Source of the DNA: Ettlia oleoabundans
Lineage: Eukaryota > Chlorophyta > Chlorophyceae > Chlamydomonadales
NCBI GenBank assembly: GCA_019693395.1
Contig: JAAMXP010005892.1
Location: forward strand, 1-44,125
Direction: 5' to 3'
Length of the DNA stretch: 44,125 nucleotides
In this document: positions 11,401 to 22,984 of the stretch, in pieces
Numbering within the stretch: the first letter of the stretch is position 1
How the letters are laid out: the number at the start of each line of letters is the position of its first letter
The notes under the pieces: generated by a model
Databases searched by the model: none
What the model was told of the DNA's origin: nothing
Seen by the model: only the letters and a program-made list of their open reading frames with translations
Position numbers and translations under genes: made by a program

Positions 11401-11700
11401 TCATCTCACCAGCTTAAACGCCGGCTGCGCCTCACAGGACGCTTGCCGGCTTGGTGCGATCAAGTGCGCACAGTCTGTTGAAGCTGAGAGCTCCGGTTTG
11501 CGTTCCGCTGGCACAGCTGGCACAGCAAATGGCGGGCCATTTGATGGCAGCTGTAGTTGCAACTTACTGATCGTGCCAGTGCCGCATGTCGCAGCGCCTG
11601 GCAGCCATAGACTGCTGCCGAAGGTCGCAGCACAGGGCGGCGCACAGCGAGCGGGAAAAGAGCCGCTGCTGCCGCCATCACCCACGACCCCGCCAGCCAT
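8452..11700 (-). CDS. ELMO-domain protein with Gln-rich N-terminal region
   Basis: ELMO/CED-12 domain protein, a family tied to small-GTPase regulation (GEF or GAP cofactors). Exons: 11700-11410, 11247-9827, 9677-9561, 9419-9307, 9184-8789 and 8657-8452; total 2544 nt, 847 residues, every join in phase. The ELMO domain occupies about residues 612-840: KLERQRVRLLCLGRM, LLHFELWQAVCQGFTG, the signature WEELGFCAANPAVDLGDTG, LLLLLLLDRVPQ, FSLAEVAVEATMWLQRLL and ETFWLTAIESFLLSWEETVE. The long exon 2 is low complexity (Gln, Ala, Ser) with a nine-glutamine run from the CTG tract near 10620-10645, and only a short conserved-looking start (HEQEEGIYGFTIGGLFSRLL). Upstream exon 1 opens with ATG at 11700 and ends at GTGAGA, phase 0. 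Plant ELMO proteins are usually about 200-300 residues, so the N-terminal extension is unusual. Domain call is secure; exon 1 is probable. Confidence 0.88.
10620..10645 (-). repeat. CAG/CTG trinucleotide run encoding polyglutamine
   Basis: Eight to nine uninterrupted CTG units on the plus strand encode a glutamine run in the ELMO-domain protein; flanking sequence is also Gln-rich. Confidence 0.85.
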
Positions 11701-12243
11701 CTGTCGAGGAGGCTTTCAAAAAGGCGGACTTCTTACCCACCGCGGGGCGTCATTGGGCCCTCGCTAGAGCATAAACCGCACGCACGAGGAACAGTTGGCG
11801 GTTTGAGTGATGGTTGGTGGACCGGCTGGAAGCGCGCAGGTTCCAGATGATTCTCGGGAGATGAGTGGAGTAAGCGCTGGGTCAGAGGCGCCTTGAGGAC
11901 TAAGGTCCAGCAGTACATACCAGGCCAAAGGCGGGAGGGCTGCGGCTACGGGCAGGATGGCCCAACTTGCATCCACCATTTTCCCAACCTCACGTAGCGC
12001 CCAATGTTGTCTTGGTTATGATGGTTCTCACACCAGACAGGGCATGCTCAACGATGTGCATAGTGCAAAGCGAATTGCCTTTTGGTCAACGTCACGCTCT
12101 TAAGTGACTTCCAGCAAGTGTGCAGCTTGCTCCAAACAACACACTATTGCAGCCTGGTACGACTGGCTGGATGCCACCTTTGCAGGTTACACATCAGCTA
12201 CAGTACATCAGGTTTTGCCACACTAGTGCTGCTCCTGCTGCTG
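11701..12243. other. Gap between two minus-strand genes
   Basis: No gene recognised. It should contain the promoter of the ELMO gene and the 3' UTR of the small membrane protein gene. Confidence 0.45.
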
Positions 12244-12803
12244 TTAATGGGACTGCGTCTCGCATTTGCTGTCAAAGCTGCTGCTGCCGTCATCGTTACT
12301 TCTGCAAGTCGCCCCTGTTTCTGTTTCGAAATCCAGAACTGCTAAGTTGATTGAGTTGTCGGGCGCCAGGATAACAACTGGGACCTTGGGTGGCTGGGTT
12401 TGGCCATCAACATCCTCCTTGTCCACCACCTCCGCGGAGGCCTCTGCTGCCGACAAGCGTTCTGCTGTCAGTCGCCGTACCGCTCTTCCCGCATATGTCA
12501 CGACAAAAACCACGGTTAGCAGCAGTGCGCCCAATCCGATGCAGATGAACACGACACCTGGAAAAGTGAAATAGCGAGAGGTGCATCACAGGCAGGCGGG
12601 TGCAGGCTGACCGGCCGCAGTTGCAGCTGGGAAACACACTGAAAAGGGTATCATCTTCACTACATTACATATAAAGGGAGAGCTCTACCTGCAACTGTAA
12701 GCTCGGATGATCCGTCGGCTGGGGTCAAGACGTCAGTGCCAGGCTCAGGCACGGGTGCGGCAGCACTCTGTGGCGAGCCGCTTAGAAATGTGCCCGTCTC
12801 CAT
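12244..12803 (-). CDS. Small single-pass membrane protein, unknown
   Basis: Not recognised with certainty. Two exons, 12803-12689 and 12557-12244, join in phase (GCA G | GT GTC) to give 142 residues. The ATG at 12803 has a strong context (GCCGCCATGG). Residues 1-37 are hydrophilic and Pro/Ala/Ser-rich. Residues 40-60 form one clear membrane segment (GVVFICIGLGALLLTVVFVV), followed by positive charges (RAVRRL), so the N-terminus probably faces the lumen or outside. The C-terminal part is acidic and Ser-rich and contains VPVVILAPDNSINLAVLDFE. That hydrophobic motif after a single membrane span recalls the general plan of plant glutamine-dumper proteins (one span plus a VIMAG motif), but the match is weak and I do not claim it. 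It shares a divergent 470 bp region with the Sfi1-like gene. Confidence 0.62.
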
Positions 12804-13273
12804 GGCGGCAGCTCACTTGGGGTCCAGTGATCTTGACAGCTGTACGTGATCGTCGCTCAAAGGTTTTGACGCTTCCAGCAAATCTCTCAATCTCTCGGTC
12901 TAAGGCAAAAAGGCCTCCGACACACTGTTGATGAATAAATAGGTGATGGATGTGTTACTGGGGTAGGGGGATGGCCTCAAAGAGCCCTCTTTCCTGGGGG
13001 TTGCTTGCTTCTTGCGCCGAGCTAGAGCCAGCTTGGCGCGCGCAGCAGGTGCACACTTCCACCTCTCGATAATTGAGAGGGTCTGGGACTCTAGCGAGAT
13101 TCCAGGTGGCGGCCGCTCCCGCAGCAGGCGGGGCTGCCGGCTTCGTAACTCCTGCCTGCCTGCCTGCAGCTGTCGGTCCAGCGCATGAATCAACGGCAAG
13201 CCATTCACTATTTGCTCGCAGCTATCAATAATTCTCAGGGCTACCGTTCAGCAGCTTCCCTGCAAAACACAAA
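12804..13273. promoter_or_regulatory. Divergent region, membrane protein / Sfi1-like genes
   Basis: Should hold two promoters. A minus-strand open frame at 12900-13208, basic in composition, starts with GTG and has no recognised motif. A CCTG repeat lies at about 13147-13165. Confidence 0.4.
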
Positions 13274-16200
13274 ATGGAGCTTGCGGGCTTGGCCTACAGC
13301 TTCCAGCCCGTCAGCCTCCCCCGTGGAAGGACGGTGGAGCGTGGCGGGGAGCCGCAGCCACGCCCCAGAAGCAGCAGCGGCGGCAACAGCGGCGGCGGCA
13401 GCGCATGGCAGCCAACACCCGTACCGAACACAAACCGCAGCGTGGCCTTCAACCTTAAAGAGCGCAGGCCAGGTCCGGCGTACAACTCTCCTGAAGGGTC
13501 ACAGGTAGGTGGCAACAGCAGGCCAGGGAGCCCAGCAGCAGCCGCTGCAGCAGAGAGCACTGGGGCCACCTCCCGACCAGCAAGCCTGGTCCACTTAAAG
13601 TTGGCCAGCCTCCGGCGCAAGGCCGTTGGTGCACAGGCGGGGAACGGGATGACGCCGACCACCCCACAGACCTCTTTCGCAGCAGCAACGACAGATACAG
13701 GTGTCGCACCACAGCCGCCGGTTCAGGTGGAGGACAGGCTATTCGGAAGAGGCATCATTGGCTCAGTGGAGGACACTGAGCCAATGTTGCTTCCTCCGAA
13801 CAGCCCTGGTCCTCCTGCCTTGGCGGGGCGTCAAGCACCAACAGCAGCAGAGGCGAATCAGCGAGCAGCACTGCTGTGCAGCCGGGAAAGCATGCTAGCA
13901 GGCTGCAGCTCGCGAGTGATTCAAGAACCACCACCTGCCACGTTGCCACCGCACCATGTGCTAGTGGGCATGCCTGTTCTCGCTGTTCCGCCCATGACAG
14001 CAGAACAGCCTGCAGACCGGGGCAGTACGCAGGCTGACAGCAGCCTTGCAACAATTGAAGCCAGCAGCCGGCCAGCCACTGTGCAGCCGCAGCAGCCAGG
14101 CTTCCAAATAGCCGCCTACCGCCCACCAACAAGCAACTCAGAATCGCCAACACGCAAGGACAGCACGCCTGCTTCCCTGCCGGCAGCATCTGGCAGTTTG
14201 ACAGGCGCAGCATGCGGAGGTGCGAGCGCTGCTGTTGATACTGCAGCCAGCCATGCAGCTGGGGCTATAGCTGAGTCACCCGCAGATGCAGCTGTTTGTG
14301 GCGCATGGCTGGACCCTCCTGCAACACTGGAGGCGGCGCTGCGCTGCCTGGGCCTGCTGGCATCAGAGCTTCTGCATGCCAGCCGCGGAATTGCCAGCAG
14401 CAGCTGCTGGGAATTGCAAGGCACGCTCTGCTTCCCCGCCAACAGTCAGCCCTGCTGGGTGCTCCTTCGGTCGGTGCAACTCGTGCTGGAGGCCAAGCGG
14501 GCGGCGGCGGAAGTGCTGGACCTGCTGCCTCTTGTGCGACGGCTGCAGCAGGTCAACATGCACCTTGTGTTACATCAGGTGCGTGGTCGCTCTAAAAGTT
14601 GTGTGCATGGGTGTTGCATGCCTGGGTTGCTTGCGAGCGCCCTCTGCTGCAGATCTGCCATCTCAGCACGCGTTACATGCATTGTGTGAGCTGCAGAATG
14701 TCATCCACTTGAATACGCTAATGCTGATCTTGTTACCTCCTTATCATCAGCCATACTCTTGAGAATGCACTGCCGCTGCCGGTGACACATTCTGCTTCTC
14801 TTGCAGGCCAACCTTGGGCGTGGGCGCAGCCGCAGCCCCCGTCAGCCGCGACGGACTGGTGGCAGCCCAGCAGGCGCACCTCCGCCGCCTGGGCCTTGGC
14901 TGTCTGGCAGGAGCAGCGCGGTGGTCAGCAAGCACCGCAGCAGCAGGAGCAGCAGCCCAGGGCGCCAGCTGCACCCCCGACCCAAGGTGATGCTGCTGTG
15001 CCTCAGGTGGCTCTGCTGTTGGGCTTGAATCCTCCTTTGCCATGCGGTAGTGCTGCAGAGCAACCAATGTTGTTCACTCGGCTGCCTGCCGTGCTTGATA
15101 CCTCATTTTGAGTTCTTGTGCTTGCTGCTTGTTGGTGCAGGTCCTGTGCCCCAGCCGAGAAGCATCTGAGCTGCAGGTGCAGCTGCTCAGCAGCTTGCAA
15201 GTCAAGCTGCTGCTGAAACTCGGGTTGGCTGTGCTGCGCCAGGCAGCAGCTGTGGCACGATTACGTACCCGCCTGTTGGAGCTTGTGGCTGCCAGAGGAG
15301 CGGCAGACATGTGCCGCTCAATACTGCTATGCTGGCTTGCAGCAGCAGCGCCAAGCCAACAGCAGGAGACCGCGGCCCGGGCCTTTTCCCAACTGCTAAC
15401 ACAACGGCAGCAGCGGGCCCAGCTGGCAGCGTGGCGGCGATGGGCAGAGCACACAGCATGGCAGGGCCGCCAGTTGGCGTTGGGTCATGCAGCGCTCAGA
15501 CGGCGTCAGATGGCAGCTGGCGTGCAGCACTGGCGGTGCTACTGCCAGCAGCAGCTGGTGCAGCGGTTGCAGGCGGCGCTTGCTGCTCGCTGGCTGGCAT
15601 CTTGGGGCAGGCGCCGCGTGTTTGCAGCTTGGCGGCGAACAGCCAATCGCTCAGCGCTGCTTAAAGCATCACTGCTGGGCCATGAGTGTCTCACCACAGG
15701 CATGAGGGCAGAGGCCAGCAGCACAGCCGGTAGCCAGCGGCAACCGCTGCCATCTCAATTGCAAGCGCTGGCAATTACGGTTGCCGCCTTTGGTCCCGTG
15801 AAAGCATTTGTGGCAGAGGCTGTGCAGCAGCTGCAGCAGCTGTGCAAGGGCTTGCGGTACGCTGAGGGCAGGGTAGTGTTGCCGGCAGAGCAGCAGCTTG
15901 ACGGTTCGCAACGGCAGCCACACAGTAAGCAGGGAGCGACGATGGGATCGCTTGAGGCGCTCCTTGCGCTGGTGCCGCCCCCCAAGCTTGCACAGCCACA
16001 GCAGCAGCCTCAGTGTGCAGCACCCACTGGCACAACATGCAGCCTGGCAACACAATCTGCAGCGGAACAGCAAGGCATTGCTGAATGCATGCAGCTGCCT
16101 GCAGCAGCGCAGGGCATCAGCGGTGCTGCAGCCAGTGGGGAGGGTAGGTCCGAGGCAGCACCACCTGCTGCTGCCCCTGAACCTGCACCTGACCCGGGCA

Positions 16201-19200
16201 GCCCTACCAAGTACAACCCTGCAAGTTATGCATCACCTGCCAGGCTGAGCAACCCACAGACCCAACAACAGCATCAGCACCGCTCCTCCCCAGCAGGGCA
16301 TGCAGGCCGGGGCCAGCGGCCGACAGCAGCTGCTTCTCAGCCAGCAGCTGTGGTGGAAGAAGAGCTTTTTGAGTGCCAGGAGCAAGTGCAGCGCCTGAGG
16401 TTTGAGCTTGCGCAACTAGAACAGGCAAGTTGCATTTGCGCAATGCCCTTTGAGGCTGCGCATGTTGCTCCCTTGTTATGCTTGCTGCCACCTGCGCGTG
16501 AATTGGCCACCGTTTTTTGGTAGGTGCATTTCGCCCAGAATTGGCGTCTTGTAGAATTCTCGCTGTTGGCAAACGTTTTCCACTTGCTTGGTGCTGCAGG
16601 ATTCAGAGAAGCTTCAGCAGCGCTGTGCTGAGCTTGAGATGGCGGGCAAGCAGGCACAGCAGGCAGCATGCGACCAACAGCAGGCCTGTGCAGCTGCGGC
16701 CGCAGCCAAGGAGGCAACTGCATCAGCCATGCAGCTGGCTGTGCAGCAACATGCGACCGCTGTGGCTGAAAGCAGCGCCCAGGAGCGGCTGGTGCAGCAG
16801 AGACAGCAGGAGGCCCAGGAGGTTGAGGCAGCTGCTGCCGGGGCTCGCGCCGCTGTCAATGCAGCTCTCGAACTGCAAGCCCTCTCCAATATGGGGGTGC
16901 AGCGGTGGAGCAAGGCTGTGGAGAGCCTGGCAAAGGAGCTTGCTGCCTGCCACCGTACGCAGCAGGCACCAGTGATGGTGCGCCTTAAAGAAGCTAGGCA
17001 GAGGCTGGACCAGCATCAGCAGGAGGTAGCGGCAGTGCAGCAGCAGTTGGCGCAGCTGCAGGTAGCAGCCACTCAGGCAGAGCAGCGAGCCAAGGAGGTG
17101 CAGCAGGCAGCAGTTGAGGCACAACAAGGCCTCCTGGCTGCTGTGGAGGACCGAGCTGGCCTGCGGCAGCAGCTGGATACCGCTATGGCTCGCCATGAGG
17201 CGGCAGCGGTGGAGGCAGTGGCTGCAGCGCAGGCCGCAAGCGCCGCAGAGCAGCAGCAGCGTTTGCTGGCCGCACAGCAGCAGGCAGTGGCAGGCCGGCT
17301 GCGCCAGGCAGCGCAGCAGGTGTTGCGCAAGCAGAGGGAGGCAGTACAGCTGCAATACGTAGTGCTGGAGCTGCAGCAGCGGCGCAGGGATGTGGTGGAA
17401 GCGTCCCTGGCAAGCATCCAGCCACAGCGACGCAGCGCGTTGAAGCGGCGGCTGCATGTTGTGCAGGAGCAGGAGCATGGCAGCGGAGCACTGCCGTCGC
17501 CAACTGCCGTGCAGCAACGTCGGCCAGCACCGGAGCCCACAGACAAGCGGAGCGGGGTGGGTGTGCCAGGCCTTGCGGCGCCAGTGCTGGCAATGCCTTG
17601 TGCAGCAACTGTGATAGCAGCAGGCAACACATGGTTGCATCCTTCAGCAGGTGATGCAGGGCCGCTGGCACTGCGCATGCCACTCTTAGAGGACTGGTCA
17701 TGCAGCAGCTCTGACCTTGGCAGCCCCCTATTGGAGGCGGATGCTCCCCTAGCACCTCCACTCACAGGTCAGTACCACCATTTTCAAGTGGCTTTGCAGA
17801 GCTGTGCATGCATCTGCTTGTGGTGGATGGTTTGGATAGACACACCAGGCTTCTAGCTGTGCCTGCATCTGACGGGCTTGCACCTGCCTTCATGGCAGAC
17901 ACACCCGCACGGGCAGCTAAGAACCCAGCAGATGCATTTTGGTAAATCAGTCTGGCTGGCTGATCTACTGCTTGTCTGTGCCTTTTGGTGGGCCTATTGT
18001 GCAGTGGATGAGGCGGCGGCCCACTTCTATGCTCGCTGCCTGTTGCGCCGGGCAATGCGGGTGCTGCGGCAACAGGCTGCGACAACACGTTTAGCCATGG
18101 AAGCTGTGGCAGCGGCTTGGCAGCATCAACAGCTGGTAGCAATTCTGCATGCCTGGCACAGTCATGCAGCAGATGCTGCTGGCTGGCTGGCTGAAGCTGC
18201 TGTTGCTCTCCGCCGCCGCTGGTTGCTGCGGCAGTGGCGGGCAGTCGCTGCTGAGCAGTGCTGGCTGCATCAGGCAGAGGCGGGTGCTGACAGGTTGACC
18301 CGTCGTCAGTTGCTGCGGAAGGGAGTGGCGGCGTGGCGGCAGCACGTGCATCATGAGCATTGGCGGGATGCTGTGCACGAGGAAGTCATGCTGGCAAGGC
18401 TCCGCAGTGTATTGAAAAGGTGATATGATAGCATCGACTGTCTGCTTTGCCCGTACTGAGACGCGACGACCATGAATGAACGGCACCAGTTGGATGGCAT
18501 GCCTGCTTATGTGCAAATCTGCAACAGCAAGTTGCCTGTGTTGTGCTGCAGTTGGCGTGCCTGGACCAGGCAACGGCGGCAGAAGGCAGCTCGCCTGCAC
18601 ACCGCGTTGGTGCTGTACCAGCGGCGCCTGCTGCAGGCAGCTGTGCGACAGTGGTGCTGGGTGCAGCACAGCAAGGTGTGCACGTACATCTGTATGCCGA
18701 TTGGGACACTTTCTAACGTTATGCCTGGTCATGCCCAGGTACACACAGTCGCGTGATCCAGCCAGAACATCCGGCCAGAACAAGGAAAGCAAGGTGCTGA
18801 AGGTGCTCGAGTTTTTGAGTTCTTATCTGTATATACTGCCCATGGCATACTCACACGCAGGCCCTGCTACACCGAGTGTTCAGCACCGCAATCAATCTCT
18901 GGCAAGAAGAGGTGAAGCCATGTGTCGCTGCCGATGGCTCAGATTGCTCCTCCCCCTCCTCCTTGCCAGCACGCATGGCTGGTGGTTGCACTAGGCATAT
19001 GCGGTTGTGCAATTCACCAAGTGCCATCATCCCACAGAGAGTTGCAATCTGACACTGTAAGAAGTTGCATCTCTGCATCATTGCTGCCTGCTGCATTGGT
19101 GCAGGTTGGGGTGCGCCTGCACCAGCGTAACTACGAGCTGGCGGCATCCTGCTGGGCCACATGGCAGCTGTTTGTGCTGCAGCAGCAGGAGGAGCGTCGG

Positions 19201-20475
19201 CAGGCCATGCTGCGCTATGCCGCAGATGCGCACAGGTGAGGCGTGGTGCTTCGGGGGCAACGTCTGCCTGCATCTCAAGGTTGGCACGTTGTGCCATGTT
19301 GCATGGCACGGCCTCAGACTCGACCTTTTGATGCTTGTAATTGCAATGACAAGTGCCACATACCGCGTGTACCATTTCTGTTCCTTCTGGGTTGTGGCGG
19401 CAGGGAGCAACAGCTGGTGGGTGCGGGACTCTCAGCATTCCGGCAAGCACTGGTAGATGCGCGGGAGCTACAGCGACTGGAGCAGCTACAAGCCCACATG
19501 TTTACTGCCTGGCGACACCTTGCTGCAACGTCTGGTGTGTTGCATACTTCCATTCTTGCCCACCACCACCAACAAGGGTTGTCCCAAGATCCCAGCAATT
19601 TCACATCAATGGGCAGCATGCACGCCTTTTTCCCGCTCCTCTTTCTGGTTGGCCGCTAATGGGAAATTTCAGATCAACTCCATCATGCAGTCCGGCATTG
19701 GGACTATGAGGCAGCAAGGCGTCACCGCCATGCCAAGATGCTGCGGTGCACACTGGCAGCATGGCACTCTGCTTGCGAGGGCACGGCAGAGATGCTGGCC
19801 CATTTCTGGCTGCGCTGGCAGGTGCAGGCGCCACTGCGGCGCGTGCTGCTGGGGTGGCAGGCACAGGCTGCGGCACAGCACAAGCAGCGGGTTCTGGACA
19901 GCGTGGCAGCTGTGCACCATGAGCGGCAGCTGCAGCAGTGGGCACTTACCGCTTTTGCCGCTCAGTTGGCAGCAGTCAGGACGTGCAGCACTAGCAGCCC
20001 CCGTGCACCGCAGCAGGCTCATTGCAAGCGGTATTCCGTAGCCAACACAGAGTCTAACGGGGCACCTCGCCATGCAGCAACTGGCAGAGGCATCATAGGC
20101 CACTGCTGCAGCAGCAATGGCGGTGCTGGCTTCAACACCGCTGTCAACACTAGCCACGGCGGCAGCGGCCCACAGGCTGTTGCGCCAGCCGAGCAGCAGG
20201 AGCAGGTGAATCCCCATCCACCAGCTGCCCATGCCGCGTGTGCCTCCGCTTCCGGCAAGTGGTCGGGAGCAGAGGGGCACAGCAGCACCGTCAACGACTG
20301 GCGTGCAGCCGCAGAGTACTGGCGGTTGCGGCACCAGAGCTACTGCCAGCGGCAGCAGCATTTGCCTTCTGTAACAGCCTTGCCAGACGGAATTAGCCAC
20401 CCGCAGGAGGTACGCGTTAACCCTCATACCGCTGCGACGTTGCTGGAGGTGCGGGCCCAATGGCGGCAAACTTGA
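13274..20475 (+). CDS. Sfi1-like centrin-binding repeat protein
   Basis: Very long protein of the Sfi1 type, whose Trp-containing helical repeats bind centrins at centrosomes or basal bodies. Exons: 13274-14578, 14807-14986, 15141-16424, 16600-17767, 18005-18419, 18552-18675, 18749-18793, 18861-18911, 19105-19235, 19404-19534 and 19673-20475; 5637 nt, 1878 residues, all joins in phase. The intron after 16424 has a GC donor (CAG|GCAAGT). Residues 1-495 are low complexity. A first repeat block lies at about 560-670 (LAAWRRWAEHTAW, GVQHWRCYCQQQ, RRRVFAAWRRTANRS). A coiled-coil section fills about 924-1240. A second, denser block spans about 1313-1720 (LVAILHAWHSHAA, RRRWLLRQWRAVAAEQ, AAVRQWCWVQHSK, LAASCWATWQLFV, AHMFTAWRHLAATS, FWLRWQVQAPLRR). 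The tiny exon 18749-18793 is the least certain. The start ATG follows CACAAA. Actual centrin binding is inferred from the family. Confidence 0.84.
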
Positions 20476-20863
20476 CATCCCAAGCAGGATGCACATGCAC
20501 AGCACACATTTGTAACACGTTGCTATGCACCCGGCCAATACGTGATGCCAGATTGATGTTGTCCTGTTCATGTAACAGGGGGACTTTTCACCTGACAGCA
20601 CAAGAGAAGTAACAGTGTTATGTAGACCGGCGCGGAAAAGCATACAGAGTGCAATGAGGGCATCGCGCGCCAGAGCCCTTTCCTGTTGTCAAGGGGCGCA
20701 AAGTCGGGCAACATGGCATAAACTGAGGATTTGCCAAGCTACTCCGCTGTAGCTGCTGCACGCATTGTGTGCCCTTCCCGCTAAAACGACAATGCTTCTT
20801 GTTGTCACCCAGCCCGCAGCGTGCAATTAGCAGGGGGGCCTAGATTGTGATGGGTCCAGCCCT
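20476..20863. other. Convergent 3' region, Sfi1-like / NDUFB10 genes
   Basis: No gene seen. Tail-to-tail 3' UTRs of the Sfi1-like gene (+) and NDUFB10 (-). Confidence 0.5.
20511..20515 (+). promoter_or_regulatory. Candidate TGTAA poly(A) signal, Sfi1-like gene
   Basis: TGTAA, the usual green-algal polyadenylation signal, 36 bases after the stop codon of the Sfi1-like gene. Confidence 0.4.
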
Positions 20864-21908
20864 TCAAACCCGCTTCTGATTTACGCCGGCATTGTAAAAC
20901 TCCCAACGCGGCTCATCATGCGGCCCGGCATTAGCGCGGTAGATGCCCACGCTGTTGATGGACTGGAGATACTCCTGCAGGAGGGGAGGAAGGGTTGCAG
21001 GGCACAGGGGTTGAACACGCTGAAGCGGGACTGGCGAGGGAAGCGACCAACTGACAAGTGCAGTCCCGCATGAATGTCTGACGTCAAAAATATAGCGTTG
21101 CTGGAGAATGCGCTGGCTAACTGAGACTGGCCCTCAACAGCACCACAGCACTGCTGCAGGGTCCAGTGCACCATGATGTGCTCACACACCAGCGCTAGGT
21201 CGCGACACTTTTGCTGGTAGTTGACCCCCGCCTCCTTGTAGCACTTCTTCAGCTCCTTGCGAATCAGCTGCAAACAGGGATGAGCAGGGAAGCATAGCCG
21301 ACGCAACATTGCCTGTCACGGAAGCGCCCTAGTGCTGGTGCCAGGCATGTGGACCATCGCAACTCTATTGCCTTGCCAGGCACTCATTTCCTTGATCTAT
21401 GACAGCGCAATGTATGCTGGATGAGGCGCGTAGCAGTGTACGTGCACCATATCAGCACTGGCACATGTCCCACATAGCAAGCCGCCAGCATCAACAAAGC
21501 AAGCGGCCAGCGTCAACCTGCAACCCTTGGGACCGCACCTTAGCCTCTGCCACCTTCACATACTCCTCTGCCACTTTAGCCTCACGGTGCTTGTAGTAAA
21601 GCACCGGATCCTTGTACTTGTTCTCAGGGTCGTAGCCGGCCGGCTCTGCAACGTGCAGTTGGTGAGCGCAGAGGGTCGCGGTGGGGGGGTGGCAGCGGTG
21701 AGCGGCCAGGCAAAGGCAGCAGCACACAACGGCCGCGGGACGACCGCAGGATTTTGCACCCTTGCGCTTCTTGCACTTGCCCAGCAGAAACAGGGAACCG
21801 AGGGGTTGCGGGACGAGCACCCGCGGGGTTGCAGCAGCCAACAGGGACGCAGGCTCGACGGCAGTCCTCATTCTTACCGGTCGGGGGGCTGGTGCCCTCC
21901 CACACCAT
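20864..21908 (-). CDS. NDUFB10: Mitochondrial complex I subunit NDUFB10 (PDSW)
   Basis: Accessory subunit of the membrane arm of NADH:ubiquinone oxidoreductase, in the mitochondrial inner membrane. Exons: 21908-21878, 21645-21539, 21267-21190 and 20974-20864; 327 nt, 108 residues, matching the length of plant NDUFB10. Conserved features in order: a short N-terminus MVWEGTSPPT, then EPAGYDPENKYKDPVLYY (plant counterparts have YDPENPYKDPV), HREAKVAEEYVKVAEAK, and the Cys block LKKCYKEAGVNYQQKCRDLA, whose two cysteines are the family's paired cysteines. The last exon reads EYLQSINSVGIYRANAG and ends FYNAGVNQKRV. All borders are GT-AG with phase preserved. The start ATG at 21908 lies in a purine-rich context. 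It is head to head with the PIG-Y gene, 279 bp apart. The function follows from family membership. Confidence 0.93.
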
Positions 21909-22187
21909 GCTGCCGCCCAAGCACGACGGCTGCCGAGTTGGGGGCACTTTCTGCTGCCAGGCCGCGCTTAAACTGCGCAAATATGCTGACAAAATTCCAA
22001 AGAGCAACCAAAACGATCGTCAAGAACCAAAACGGACGTGAGAGCCGGTTTTGGCGCGCTGGCCTTGAAGAAAGGAACCCATGTTTATTCGGCATGCCGC
22101 GGCACTAGTTCCGGGACCTTTGCACGCTGATTGCTATGCTCATTATATCCCAATCTAGTATTGACTCAATTACCCCAGTGCCGCATC
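21909..22187. promoter_or_regulatory. Bidirectional promoter region, NDUFB10 / PIG-Y
   Basis: This 279 bp block separates the two start codons. It contains two direct copies of ACCAAAACG (about 22006 and 22026), an inverted partner CCGGTTTTGG at 22045-22054, and TTTGGCGC at 22050-22057, which fits the E2F consensus TTTSSCGC. These are sequence matches only. Confidence 0.45.
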
Positions 22188-22984
22188 ATGGGACTGTTGT
22201 CACTCCGTCGCCAGGGCGGCAGCAGTGCAGGACGGGAGGCGGGCAGCGGTGATGGAAGCAAGGCACGGTTTGAGCTGCTGGAGCGCAATTGGCGCCGCGT
22301 CGCATCCACGCACACACTGCAGGTGGGGTTGTCAGGGTGGTCGCTGTAGAAATGAGGGCGGGAGACGCCGCCTGCTTGGGTTCCCCCAGTCCATCATTGC
22401 CAAACTCGCATTGCGCATGTTCTTTGCAGGATCTGATGGATGCAGATGATTTCAAAGAGCAACGGCAGGGAACCAACTGGAAGCTACTGGCAACGGGGTG
22501 GGCATTCCGTGCATATCCAGTCAAGGCCACCATCTCTCGCTGCCGACGCTGCCCTTCACAACAAACATACCCAACCTGGGGCCCTGCTTGTGCACTCTGC
22601 CGCAGGGTATTTCTTATTGTCGCAGGGTTAGCTAGCCTTATCCTTGGCTTTTTTTCCATCGTGGTGAGTCGTGCTGGCTGCCTGTGTGGATCCCAACTTT
22701 GGTGCTCAACTGATGCCAGCAGAACAATATATCCTGTGGTTAGTAATCTCTCTTTGGAAGGGTCAATGTCAGCTGGTGAGAGGCACGAGGGGAGCTGTGT
22801 ACCTCATTGCCGCATGCCTCACGTGCAGGTGGCGCCGCTGCTTCCGCCACTGTCACACCCCTGGCTGGCGGCGGTGCAACGCGACCGATATTACCAGCTG
22901 CTGGTACCCCTCACGGTGCCCGTTATTATTGTTGCCATCGCCATAAATTGGTTCTCAATGAAACTGTTCAAGCACAACTCCTGA
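22188..22984 (+). CDS. PIGY: PIG-Y, GPI-GlcNAc transferase subunit
   Basis: Small membrane subunit of the ER complex that adds GlcNAc to phosphatidylinositol, the first step of GPI-anchor synthesis. Exons: 22188-22322, 22430-22497, 22606-22663 and 22829-22984; 417 nt, 138 residues, phase kept. Two membrane segments are visible: VFLIVAGLASLILGFFSIV (residues 69-87) and LLVPLTVPVIIVAIAINWFS (111-130). The C-terminus YYQLLVPLTVP ... KLFKHNS matches the diagnostic end of animal PIG-Y, where the second span is followed by KLFRHN. The first 67 residues (Arg/Gly-rich, then LMDADDFKEQRQGTNWKLL) are an extension compared with the human protein of about 71 residues. The ATG at 22188 follows a short leader after the divergent NDUFB10 promoter. 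Because the family is short and hydrophobic the call rests mainly on the second span plus tail. Confidence 0.87.

Noticed and set aside
12900..13208. Minus-strand open frame, 102 residues, basic
   Set aside because: Begins with GTG, has no motif, and lies in a divergent promoter region; not enough to call a gene.
14801..15028. Arg/Ser-rich stretch in the Sfi1-like gene (GRGRSRSPRQPRR) read as a separate SR protein
   Set aside because: It is a 180 nt exon that joins in phase 0 on both sides to the Sfi1-like exons and has no RRM.
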